DNA of 34,493 nt from Bigelowiella natans CCMP2755 (lineage: Eukaryota; Cercozoa; Chlorarachniophyceae), in assembly GCA_000320545.1 (NCBI GenBank), contig ADNK01000003.1, forward strand, positions 1 through 34,493. The letters run 5' to 3'. The notes under the pieces were generated by a model. That model worked only from the letters and a program-made list of their open reading frames with translations, was not told where the DNA came from and did no database searches. Position 1 is the stretch's first letter; the number at the start of each line of letters is the position of its first letter. Below, piece by piece: positions 12,530-22,303 of this stretch. The translations under genes and the position numbers were made by a program.

Positions 12530-14416
12530 AAGAATTCTTTGGCGCGTGAAAACGTTCAAAATATCCCCAGTTTCCAAGCCTCCGTTGCAGGTGCCGCCAA
12601 CAACGCAAAATGTGCGAGATTCACTTGTCTGAGATGATGAATGAACTTAATTCTTGTGATTAGTGTAAATTTTACCATAATAAGTCATTGCGACTGCAGG
12701 AGACTGCGATTATGATGGTAATAGGTGAGGAGGAGAAGTTGTTTTGCTCTTTATATTACCATACTGGCTTGGATTAGAACATTCAGAGGGTGGGTAGGAT
12801 TTATGCGAAGCATTTTGTCGAGCCTATATATAAGATAAAACAATAATAAACCACATTGCTCAAAATACAACTTTTGAGATGGCGATGTTAACGAAGCGTA
12901 CAGGCATCTTATAAACTCTAGCATTACGATATGGTGCCGATCTTCTTCGATAAAAATTCTTTCAGACTGAGGCCAGAAGTTATGAGGGCGCTGATTAAAC
13001 ACTGCCATGTGGCAACCCCGGAGAACCTAGTCCATATCATTTTGATGATTAGTAGATGAAAAAACAAAAGAATAATAGCGGGGAAGACTAGACTTGTTGC
13101 CTCTAGTTGCTTTAGGAGTTATTAAATTTTACGTTTCTGTTTTTGAGTTCCAGACTGGAGCAGCACAATTTTGCTGCATTTCACTGACAAGCGCGTCAAT
13201 AACCTGGGTTTCATAGCGCATGCAAAAACCTCATCGGTACTATTACTACTGCTACTACTACTACTAATAATAATAATAATACGACTGGAGGTACTATTGC
13301 AATCAAATGACCACCTAGCTAGTTACTCAGGTGTTACCATCATAATACCTGCTGTATGCTAAGCTCGCTATCAAGAACTACGACACGTGTCGTTTCGGGG
13401 ACAAGTTGCCATACCTTTGTACCCTACGTCATCGTATAGTTTAATAATAATTATATGATAATGAACAGCGGAAACCTTATGTAATTCACCAGCCATTATC
13501 AGGTTGTGTTAATGATATTGAGATCATCAAACATAGTCGTTACCATCAGCATCATTATCATCATCATCAGCAGCAGCCTTAAGTACCCTCAAGAACTCAT
13601 TCGCAGCCTCCTGGAAGACTAGTATACGATCGTCTTCAGACCAACGGGTGCTATTGGATTGCCTGCTTTTACGCTGAGACTGAGAATAATAAAAGCATAT
13701 CAGAATAAAAGGATGCAAAACATCGACAAGAAAGGAATAGTTAAATCACTTTTCTCCGATGTTCATCTTCCGCTTCATCCCATCTTCGCCCAAGCTTTTT
13801 CTTTAAACGTTGATATACGTTATTGAGACGTGCAGCATTGGCGCGCTTCTTCATTGGTTGTTCTGTCTGAAATATGAGTATAACATGATTTCAATATGAC
13901 GGATTGAGGAAATGTTCTGTGATAAATCTATGTGTAGTTGCTATCAGGAATGGACTTGCCATCTGTGCTATGAGTATGATATTTTCGCCCCATTTTTACA
14001 CTTTTCACTACTGTCACACACTTTGAAACTAGGAATATCGGCGAGGGGTACTAGCTCGTGTTGAATACCGGAAAAGGTGTGTAGGCGTGGAAACGTGAGT
14101 CTAACGATTGTAAATGTGAAGGTTTCTCTTCTTGTCGGGATGCAACACCTCCTAATCTTTCCTCATACCCCTGAGAGTTGGATAAAAATTCAAAAGGGTC
14201 TTGTGAGTAAAAACATCTTCGAGAGTTTTGCTGTATTTTTTCTACACAGTTTCCATGAGACTATGAGTGTCATCATCAGTGTTTGATTTCACATAAATTG
14301 TACAGAGAAATGAAAAGAGATGGCATATCCAAAGCATAGATAGTCTTGAGTTCTATCACCGTGTTGCTGTTTGGTTTGTCTTCGTCGGGGTGTTGCCGCT
14401 TGGGCCTATCCTCCAT
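11391..14416 (-). CDS. AMPK/SNF1 gamma regulatory subunit (four CBS domains), 11 exons
   Basis: Minus-strand exons: 14416-14360, 13866-13750, 13679-13533, 13423-13349, 13203-13133, 13026-12928, 12823-12760, 12628-12527, 12197-11667, 11573-11509, 11427-11391. Phases match at every junction; about 454 aa. Residues 1-95 are a charged extension absent from animal gamma. CBS1 contains TRVVVLDSELSIQQ and NCAAPVWNSKTETFSG, matching the animal VVFD / AAPLWDSKKQ pattern. CBS2 ends TGDILNVFTRQRIL before FLFGQL. After an Asn/Gln/Ser-rich insert (about 250-300), CBS3 contains GRVVVVDKEGRAIEMYSRSD and CBS4 contains EVLVCVGPEPHKRYEGLVS. The family binds AMP/ADP/ATP at CBS sites in the alpha-beta-gamma energy-sensing kinase, in cytosol and nucleus. 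Alternative acceptors at the last exon make the final ~15 residues uncertain. It diverges from the kinase gene at 15123. Confidence 0.85.
12495..12526. repeat. (CA)n microsatellite forming an AMPK gamma 5' splice site
   Basis: On the minus strand this is a (GT)n run starting exactly at the exon end (12527), so the intron begins GTGTGTGT. The donor dinucleotide is the first repeat unit. Confidence 0.85.
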
Positions 14417-15122
14417 TGCAACTCTATTTTATTCCTGAGCTAAAATCGAGACAAATTGAGAAATATCAGGTGAAGTACATCATGCGACACAATTTCATCC
14501 GTTCAAAAAAGAGAAAAATGGGGCGACTCCTTTTTGAGCTCAGGCAACATTTATTTTTGAGGCAAGAAAGAGGTGTTCATGGTGCGGGTGTTACATTGCT
14601 GTTCTATATGGAGGTGAAAGTGATTGTGCGACATATATCCGATGGGAAAAGACTATGAACTATCTCCTTCGTTGGTTAGTTATTTTTTGTTCGCATCCTT
14701 GACTTCCTTTAAATTTGAAAATTGATTATTGTATCCTTGTTAGGATATTTTGCCATATATTTATTACCTTGTTCTTGTGTTGTTGCTATTGTTGTTGCTG
14801 TTGTTGTTGCTATTGTTATTGACTTCTTCCTCCTCCTTCTGTTACAGTTTTTGGGTTCAACTTTCCTACACCTCCGATAGTTGATAGGGGGATACATAGA
14901 TCATAAGTACAGCACGAGGAGGAATAGCAACTAGTGTGGAATCATAAATAAACAAAAAAAGTACTTACTAATGGCTCCGATCGAGAGGAGGACCGTAGAT
15001 ACAACTTGAAGAACTAAGAATCTAGATCTAGGTTCTCTCAGAGCAGCAGGAATCTCTTGTCAGTCGGCACTGATTGAAAGAAGAATAGAGAGTAGAAAAT
15101 CGAAGACAGATATCTGTGCACC
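14417..15122. promoter_or_regulatory. divergent 5' spacer, AMPK gamma / lipid kinase
   Basis: A 706-bp interval between divergent start codons, presumably holding both promoters. A (GTT)n-type run lies near 14775-14820. A 95-codon plus-strand ORF overlaps it and the first AMPK gamma exon; it has no family resemblance. No clear TATA box seen. Confidence 0.45.
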
Positions 15123-17929
15123 ATGACAAGTACTTTGTGGTTTTTTGCCGAGGGCAACAAGCAGCGTGGTCCTGTGTCCGTTGAAGTAATAAGAGAGCGT
15201 TATGTTGCGAAAGCGGTAACGCTCGATACTCTTGTTTGGCGGGATGGGTTGGACAACTGGAAGAAACTGAAGGTGTTGAATTTATCACAGTGATAACAGT
15301 AGGTGTGTACTTGAAAGTCAATTTGCAATTCTTAGGATACAGAGTTGCATAAAGAAATGTGTAGTGTTGGAAATCAAGAAGGTACAACAAAAACTTCTTT
15401 CAGTTCAGACAATATATCGTTGTAATAAATTCACAAATTAAGGTGTGGAGCTCAAGAAGGGCAGCTCATCATCTAAAGAACTGAAATTAAGAGAGAGTCT
15501 CTCTTCTCATATCGAAGGCACTTCAAGCTCCAAACATAAACTATATGGCTCCTCGAGATCGGTACCGATATTAGATGAATACTTTTTATCATGAGTGAAA
15601 TTCGGGTAATTTCAGAGAAGGAAGAACCTACCTTTAATTGGGACCAGAGATAGTGTAACTGAAGATGAATCCAGAAATGACATTGCATCAAGACTTTCTT
15701 CTATCTTAGAAGATTCGTCAACCTCTAAAACTAGACAGAGAAGAAAAGCTGTAAATATCAAGAATCATGCAATTGCGCCTCCTCCACCCCCTTCAATACT
15801 TTCTTGCTTCGTCAAGGTCAGTAGCAACTTTTCAAATAAAATTGTTGCTGAATTTTACTCAAGATTTCTTCATATAAGGGTAAGGGCTTGAAAGAGGCAA
15901 TAGAAAAAGCCTCGGAGTACGAAATTTGTCTATTTCTTCCGTGTCTCTGCTTGGCAATAGAGGCAACTCCGATATGGTAATGCAAGAATTTAAGTTTAAG
16001 CTCTACTCACGCTCCATTTCTGATTGAAAAGCATTTGCAGTAATTCATTGAATGATAATACTTGCAGGCACAGAAACTCGCAGGACTCAGCGTTGTCAGC
16101 TCTCGAAAAGGTCTTCAACCAATTTCGTGATCCCCGTGTACTGTTCTTTTTAACCATACTTCCACAAATTTTCCAGCGTGTAGCCCAAAGTCCTCGCATT
16201 GCCCAGTCTATGGTGCTAATTCTGTATTCCGGATCAGTAAAGGTAACTAATTCGTGTGTTGTCATACGTTTTAATATTCAAACATATCTTTTATCTGCCA
16301 GAATCCGGAGACATTCAAGAACGTCAGCAGCGCACTTGAAAACTCAAAAAGATTAGGTTTTCTCAAATGGGACGCCTTCCCACTGAACCAATTTGTTCAT
16401 AAGCAGAATCGACGTAAAGTCAAGAAAGGGGTAGTGATATGAATCCACTACATGACTTTTGCATATTATAAAATTATTTGTATCCAATTCACATTTTGTT
16501 CTCAGTACATTCTCGAAGCTGAACACCGAGTCTTTCACCCCTTCCAGCCAAACGTGGTGATTGCCAAATCTCATGTAGAAACAGTTTTCAAGACGAACTC
16601 TAAGCCAGTCCTTCTCTCAGTTCTGGCAGGTTAGTAAGCCAAACTGCTCATATTATGTAGTAATGATGTGATGTTATACATTTGTTTTTCAGAGGGAAAA
16701 AGCAGGAGGCCTCCGATAAAGATTATCATGAAACAAGGGGACGATTTTCGTCAAGATGTGGCATGTGAGAAACATCCAAAACACCCACACTGCGATGTTG
16801 GTTGTTACGAAGATACTGGATAACACACACACCGTATACCATATATTGACAGGTATGCTAGTTTTCCGCTTATTCAATCACATTTGGCGTGAATCTGGAA
16901 TAAAGCACGGAAATGTACCGGTCCGATGCCATGAATACTACACCGTCGCTACCGGTACTAAAAAGGAAAGACTTGTACCAACAAATAGCCGATGATTCGA
17001 TCATTTCTCTACAGGTATTAACGTGGGTGCAATTGAATACGTTGAGAACTGCATACCCTTAGCAGAAATTCAGAAAATGGGATCTTTTTCAAGCGACAAG
17101 GTCACCAAGGAGGTTTCGGTTGGCACATCAAAGACGTGTGCTCTAAAACGAATTTTCTTTCTTTCTCGCAGATCGAGCGTTTAATTTCAACTGGGGCTGG
17201 CAGCTATATTGCTGCATTTCTTCTTGGAGTGCGCGATCGTCATGATGAAAACATTATGATTCGTCAGGATGGGGTATTAACTCGATTTGTTATTTCAATT
17301 TCATTTCTGTCTGTTGATTGGTGTTTCCCCATTCTGTTCAGACGATGTTCCATATCGATTTCGGACGTGCTTTTGGAGATGCTGTCTTGATGGATGCGTC
17401 TTCTTTTGCAATAACCAAGGGATTCAGAGATGCCATAGGAGTTGAGAATTACAACTCACATTTCGTCGGTTGTTGTTTGAAAGCTTTCAGAACTCTTCGA
17501 CAGCCAAAGAATGTGGATCTCCTTAGAGGCATGGTCCCCACGGTGAGAGGGAATTTCGTTTGTTCAGAAGAATTGCTTTAACTCTGTGTATCATTCAGAT
17601 GTTCTCTGCAATACACAATGCAGACAAGATAGTAAACTTCCTTGAAAGGTTAAATCCAATTTGAGTCAATGTGTTCGTTAAATTTATTCATTCATGTTAT
17701 TGCTCTAGAACTCTGATGTTGAAAAAAGATCTGGAAAGTGCGACTATGAAGTTCAAGAAAAAAATTGAAAGGTGAAGGCAGATGGAATGATTGTCAATTG
17801 CTTAAGTCTAGATCAACAGCACGTGATCACTCATTTGTTTTTTGCAACAGTGCTCCCGATTCATATAGAACACGGTTCAAGAACACAATGCACAAGCTAG
17901 CACAAGCAACAAAAGGAGCTGACAATTGA
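15123..17929 (+). CDS. compact PI3/PI4-kinase with N-terminal GYF_2-like domain, 15 exons
   Basis: Exons: 15123-15272, 15451-15561, 15616-15816, 15879-15976, 16068-16242, 16302-16430, 16506-16629, 16693-16764, 16853-16954, 17015-17100, 17172-17273, 17342-17542, 17599-17648, 17709-17771, 17851-17929; about 580 aa. Residues 1-50 resemble GYF_2 (LWFFAEGNKQRGPVS ... LVWRDGLDNWKKLK). A Ser/Arg-rich linker with PPPPP follows, then an alpha-helical PIK-accessory-like stretch (about 155-290). The catalytic domain shows the ATP-site lysine and GDD loop (KIIMKQGDDFRQD, 339-351), the catalytic loop GVRDRHDENIMI (D438, H440, N443) and HIDFG (D456). It should phosphorylate inositol phospholipids on membranes. 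No C2 or Ras-binding domain is visible, and it is much shorter than Vps34 or class I enzymes. PI3K versus PI4K cannot be decided. The exon 1/2 junction is the least certain; an in-frame TAG lies upstream of the ATG. Confidence 0.82.
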
Positions 17930-18451
17930 TGGTGGCTGCACGTAGACAGAACAAAATGATGGATGTGCTAACTAGGATGCACTGCATGTGCATGTCTGAC
18001 GATGTGTGCACCTGCTAGCCTGTCATCGCTGCATCTGCATCATGATGCACGTGTCGTCACTGTGCACTGCAATTCCAGCTCAAAAGCGGGCACCCCGCGT
18101 GGACACCGCCGCTAGATCGTGCATGCAGTTCAACTAGAAATTCCTATCGGTGCATGCAGAAATCGCAGTTGTCGTGCGTGCGCACACGCGATGCCGCATC
18201 AGCGTATGCATCGCACTGCGCACGCCATGCGCCGCGCATGAGCGAGCGCCATGCACCAAAACCCGTGCGTGCGGTGCGGTGCGGCGTGCAAACGTCTGGG
18301 ACGTTGAAAACACGCAGCACAACTGCATGCACATGCTGGCATGTGGAATGATTTTCACAAACGACCAGACGAGCTGCTAGCATTGCTGCGATGCCATTGA
18401 ATCGCACCCCATGCATGCTCATCCAAAGTGTGCACGATGCGAGCGGCCTTG

Positions 18452-18453
<2 letters not shown>

Positions 18454-18487
<34 letters not shown>

Positions 18488-18502
18488 GTGTGTGTGTGTG
18501 TG
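18454..18502. repeat. (TG)n microsatellite
   Basis: A nearly pure TG run with one CG interruption, in the spacer downstream of the lipid kinase gene. Confidence 0.9.
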
Positions 18503-18717
18503 CCGTTTGACACAACGGTCGCGTGCATGACCATGGCCTGCGGGCGCGGGAATGAACGAACAACAAATGAAGTGTTTCCAATCTGAAAGGAGATTGGAAG
18601 TTCTCAGGACGTGTCACGCCTTACCCAATCAACAGGACCACAAAAGAAAAATTGGAGATTCGAATCACAACCGCCGGCCTGTTGTCGCCGGTGCGAGCAC
18701 CAGGAAAGATGAGCTCA

Positions 18718-18815
18718 CTCACGACGACGACGACGACGACGAAGAAGAAGAAGAAGAAGAAGAAGAAGAAAAAGAAGAAAGAGAAGAAGAAAAAGAAGAG
18801 GAGGAGAAGAAGAAG
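18718..18815. repeat. (GAC)n/(GAA)n/(GAG)n trinucleotide tract
   Basis: A purine-rich trinucleotide tract translating to Asp/Glu/Lys repeats on plus and poly-Phe/Leu/Val on minus. No evidence that it is coding. Confidence 0.88.
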
Positions 18816-19223
18816 CGTGCGAATGCTAGAGGAGAGGGGAAGGCTTCTTTCTCCTGGAATTTCTTCTTGAACGAATGAAGTTACCGCAATCGACAACCAT
18901 CTGTGCGACGACGCGTGGAAAATGGTTGTGTTTATAGCATGTCGCATGGTGAAAATCGCACATGTTTCTGCTACGAATGAACGAAAGAATTCAACTCACT
19001 ACTCTACGAGCCGAACGCCGCCCGTGGATAGCTTGTGAGAAGATTGCGGTAAAGCTTTTCCTTCTTTGGATAGCGGAAGCTGCCCCCCAGGCATCCATGT
19101 GATAGGCTATCCTTGAGCAGGAATTTAGCTAGAGGAAGTATGAGTTTCGGAGCTGAAACGAACCCTATTTTGAGCTTTCTTTCAGTGGTCGTAATGTGCT
19201 CATTCGGCTCCTCACAGTCACTT

Positions 19224-20107
19224 ATGGCTTCCAACAATGTCGTCCCAGACACATTTCCGTCACATCATAGCTCCGTGTTACTGAGAATGATATCACAGCA
19301 AGTTTCTACCCTTCGTGGAGGTAACTGAGAGAGATTTCCACATCGTCATGTTCGATCATCATCGGTGTTAATGTAGGAAGTCAAAGGTATGCAACAGTGC
19401 AACAATCGATCGAAGATGACTTCGAGCAGAATGAGAACGAGGAAGATGTGCTAGCCCTGATACTCCCAATGCCTGACGGATATGGTAATTGAGACTAGAT
19501 TTTCTCCCTCATTAGGATACTACTTACTATTAGCATCATCCGCTTTTACAATTAGATCCCAAGACTGGTCAACCTGTGTACACAAGAGATCCTGGTTGTT
19601 GGCCGATATTCATAGTAAGTTATCTGTAATGTAGCTATTACAGTGGAAAGATACAAATAAATTTCTGCATCACTTGTCAGGAGAACATGAAGTTCTACAC
19701 AAGTGATCTGACATTAGTAAACTTGCTGTCCGATGCGGGCGTCGTCCTTGAAATAAAGTTCATTGAAGATCCCAGGGGCGGGATGTCGTTTGGAAAGTGA
19801 TTCATAATTTTTAAAAAAAGGAAAAATACATAGTCAATCTCAATTGCAATGGTCACGCAGGGCGATCGTCTGGTTTCGGACGATTGGAGAACGAGAGAAG
19901 GCGCTGAAGTTCGATGGTACAATTTTGGATGGTAATCCAATAAGTGTATGCAGACCTACTGCTCAATCGTGGTAATAATCATCGAAGTCTTAACAGATGG
20001 AATTTTCATTCTAAAATCGTATATTCAAGCCAGTATAAAACTATAACGAATATTTTTAGGTCGAGAATGTGCGGTTATTGATAATAATGCCACCTTCAAC
20101 TTCGTGA
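19224..20107 (+). CDS. single-RRM RNA-binding protein, possibly organelle-targeted, 6 exons
   Basis: Exons: 19224-19320, 19377-19484, 19556-19614, 19681-19796, 19861-19945, 20060-20107; 513 nt, about 170 aa. The C-terminal half is an RRM: RNP2-like PIFIENMKFYT, a helix LVNLLSDAGVVLEIKF, RNP1-like GGMSFGKAIVWF, then EKALKFDGTILDGNPISV. The N terminus (MASNNVVPDTF ... LLRMISQQVSTLRGG) is rich in Ser/Arg/hydroxylated residues with few acids, as expected for a mitochondrial or plastid presequence, and is followed by an acidic stretch. Upstream in-frame ATGs at 19113 and 19140 would give 207 or 198 aa with a hydrophobic leader, so the start is unsettled. RNA target unknown. An antisense ORF (19004-19252) overlaps exon 1. 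Confidence 0.65.
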
Positions 20108-20248
20108 AACAGAAATTTTATGTTTCCCGTCGCAATTTCCAATAAATTCAGAACAAATGGTTAGTAGGCAGAAACTAATTTCGACGTGCAATGCACACAT
20201 GTTGGATTCGCATGCTAGCATGGCCCAGCCTAGCTGCTAAGCTACTAA

Positions 20249-20285
<37 letters not shown>

Positions 20286-20375
20286 CTATGCATATAAACA
20301 CTAATGCATATGAGACGGATGTAATGAAATGTTTAAATTTTTTCAATTGTCATCCTAATGTAGCTGTACAATGCA

Positions 20376-20450
<75 letters not shown>

Positions 20451-20918
20451 CATCGTGTGAGTGAGCGAGTGTAAGTACCGCGTCAAGTGCGAATGAATAG
20501 CGGCGTGCATTGCTGCAGCGTACATGTTCTATCTAGCTTTGCTTGGCGTGTCGATTGCATCTCCGATCGATGTGGCACATACTGGCTAGTAGCTAGCTGG
20601 TGCAACTACGTACAAAACGCTGGAACGACTAATTTCTGCGTTGTGCGCTGTCTCATGTGATGGGGCTATGCGAGCGATGTTTGCCGAAGCCAGTGCCATG
20701 CGATGCACGCACGGGCTTGTGCATGAGGATAACAAATGCAAAAGATTGCGATTTAATAATCACTTCCCTTGCCATCCGTCGATCTCTAGTACACTAGATG
20801 TCATGTATGCAATGACTGGCACTAGTTTGACGCTCATCTGCGGCAATCGTGGCCATTTGTTTGCGCATAACAAATATGATCGATGCCCAGGCTTCAGGTA
20901 AAAATCATCAAACAGAAC
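20108..20918. other. convergent 3' spacer, RRM gene / glycosyltransferase-like gene
   Basis: Contains (CA)n at 20251-20284, (TA)n at 20377-20412 and (TG)n at 20413-20446, plus one copy of a dispersed repeat (20307-20378). A plus-strand ORF at 20641-20901 has no family resemblance; I do not call it. Confidence 0.55.
20307..20378 (+). repeat. dispersed intergenic repeat, copy A
   Basis: An ungapped match to 26983-27055: both contain GAGACGGATGTAA, then TTAAATTT, then ATGTAGCT and GCAGCA, with about 81% identity over 67 nt by my hand alignment. Both follow a CA dinucleotide run by 25-40 nt. No ORF or terminal repeats seen. Confidence 0.7.
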
Positions 20919-22256
20919 TTAGTCATTGCAGAGCTCAGATTTTCTGCCTCTACGCATCTTTATCGATTTTACTACTAAAGATTCGATCTGTTCGATTGGA
21001 CTATGCTCCTTTGAGCGTTTGCATCCATATTCCTGAAAATTTTCCACTGTAAGCCACTCCCTGTAGGGTATTTCTGGAAATAATACAGAAGAATAATATG
21101 ATAAGTACGATAATTGCATATAATTCTATTCTCAAGAAAATGCCCATAATTTGCCATCCAATGTTATAATAGACTTCAAAAATCCTGATAAGGAGGATGA
21201 TAGAACAAATAATTACTTTTGCTGCAGGAGAGCTCCTTGTCACTATTGCTGCACAACGTTTGATATAGCAGCGCTGATTCTGCTTCTAAATGCGGGCGTT
21301 GATATTTTATTCCGAAAATAGAGTCAAATCCAGTGTGTTGGTGCTTCTGGGTTTCCTTCTTATATCCATGGACGATGTCATAGAGGTTTTGTGGTCCTGA
21401 TGATGAAATAATCAATTCTCCTTGGTGCTGTGATGATGTAGGAGAAGCAACGGCTAGCAATATTTATTTATTCTTGTAAGGAAACCTTTATGCACACACA
21501 CACACACACACACACACATGTTTGGATAATGGTGGAGAAGAGTAACAAACCTATTATGCAGCAATGATCTCCTGGCTCGTAGTCTCGATACCGAGCGATC
21601 ACAGGAGGTACAAAAGACGAACGCATTACCTGATTTTAGCAATCCTCGTCAACGTTGTTCTCACAAAATTGAAATGGCGCAGACATCTCAGCGTTATAAA
21701 CAACTCTTAGGAAAGATGTGACCTCATCCTTTTCATGTTTGAGGAGGTAGCATGGAATCCAGATCTCACCGGTGAAATAGTTTACCTTAAAAGGAGTGTA
21801 GCAGCAACGACAACGACAACATAGAGGAACATATATTAATACCACTTTCGAATCTTCTCTTCAAAAAATGTAGGAGATGAGTCGCAGATATGTCTATGAC
21901 GTTGATTTTTCCAAAGAAAAGTATCTGATGAGATAATCCTTCCATTCTCCGCCCCCTCCCTCTACAGCCAACGTACATCGGGAAGAATCTTCCTGAGGCC
22001 CGCCTCATCGATGAGGTCCTTCAGCCTTTGTACGATATCGACAGGGTAAAAACTGCCCTCCAGTTGGTAGTGGTTGATAAATCTGGACGAGAGGGTATGA
22101 GATTGGTTTGCAATGTAGCGAGCACAGTACTATGTTAGTACTACGGATTCGTGGTGAGGTAGAAAAGCATATTATCGTGCTGCTTCCTATTCAGATGATA
22201 CCTTGCTTCCGGGTTGGCTTGCTGGTACCACAATCCCGAGCTTTAGAAGCATACGA

Positions 22257-22303
<47 letters not shown>

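Larger units (their letters stand above)
17930..19139. other. intergenic spacer with simple repeats and GCATGC-rich tract
   Basis: About 1.2 kb between the kinase stop and the RRM gene. 17930-18450 is dense in GCATGC/TGCATG and CpG. A (TG)n array (18454-18502) and a (GAC)n/(GAA)n purine tract (18718-18815) follow. ORFs here (Cys/His/Arg-rich minus frames, Glu/Lys-rich plus frame) are explained by the repeats. Confidence 0.55.

Noticed and set aside
13527-14416. Separate 108-aa minus-strand gene
   Set aside because: First read as an independent small protein ending at 13527, but the donor at 13532 joins in phase to the AMPK gamma CBS1 exon, so these are its first exons.
14371-14658. Plus-strand 95-codon ORF in the AMPK gamma/kinase spacer
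   Set aside because: No family resemblance, overlaps AMPK gamma exon 1 on the other strand, no splice support.
18144-18617. Minus-strand 157-codon Cys/His/Arg ORF
   Set aside because: Arises from the GCATGC/CpG-rich tract and the (TG)n repeat.
18552-18878. Plus-strand 108-codon ORF rich in Glu/Lys
   Set aside because: Created by the (GAC)n/(GAA)n tract; no domain or splice support.
19004-19252. Minus-strand 82-codon ORF
   Set aside because: Overlaps RRM exon 1; reads plausibly, but no neighbouring exons found to continue it.
21968-22094. Plus-strand open stretch with VVVDKSGRE
   Set aside because: Looks coding, but the minus strand gives an exon (22082-21977) that joins both neighbours in phase.
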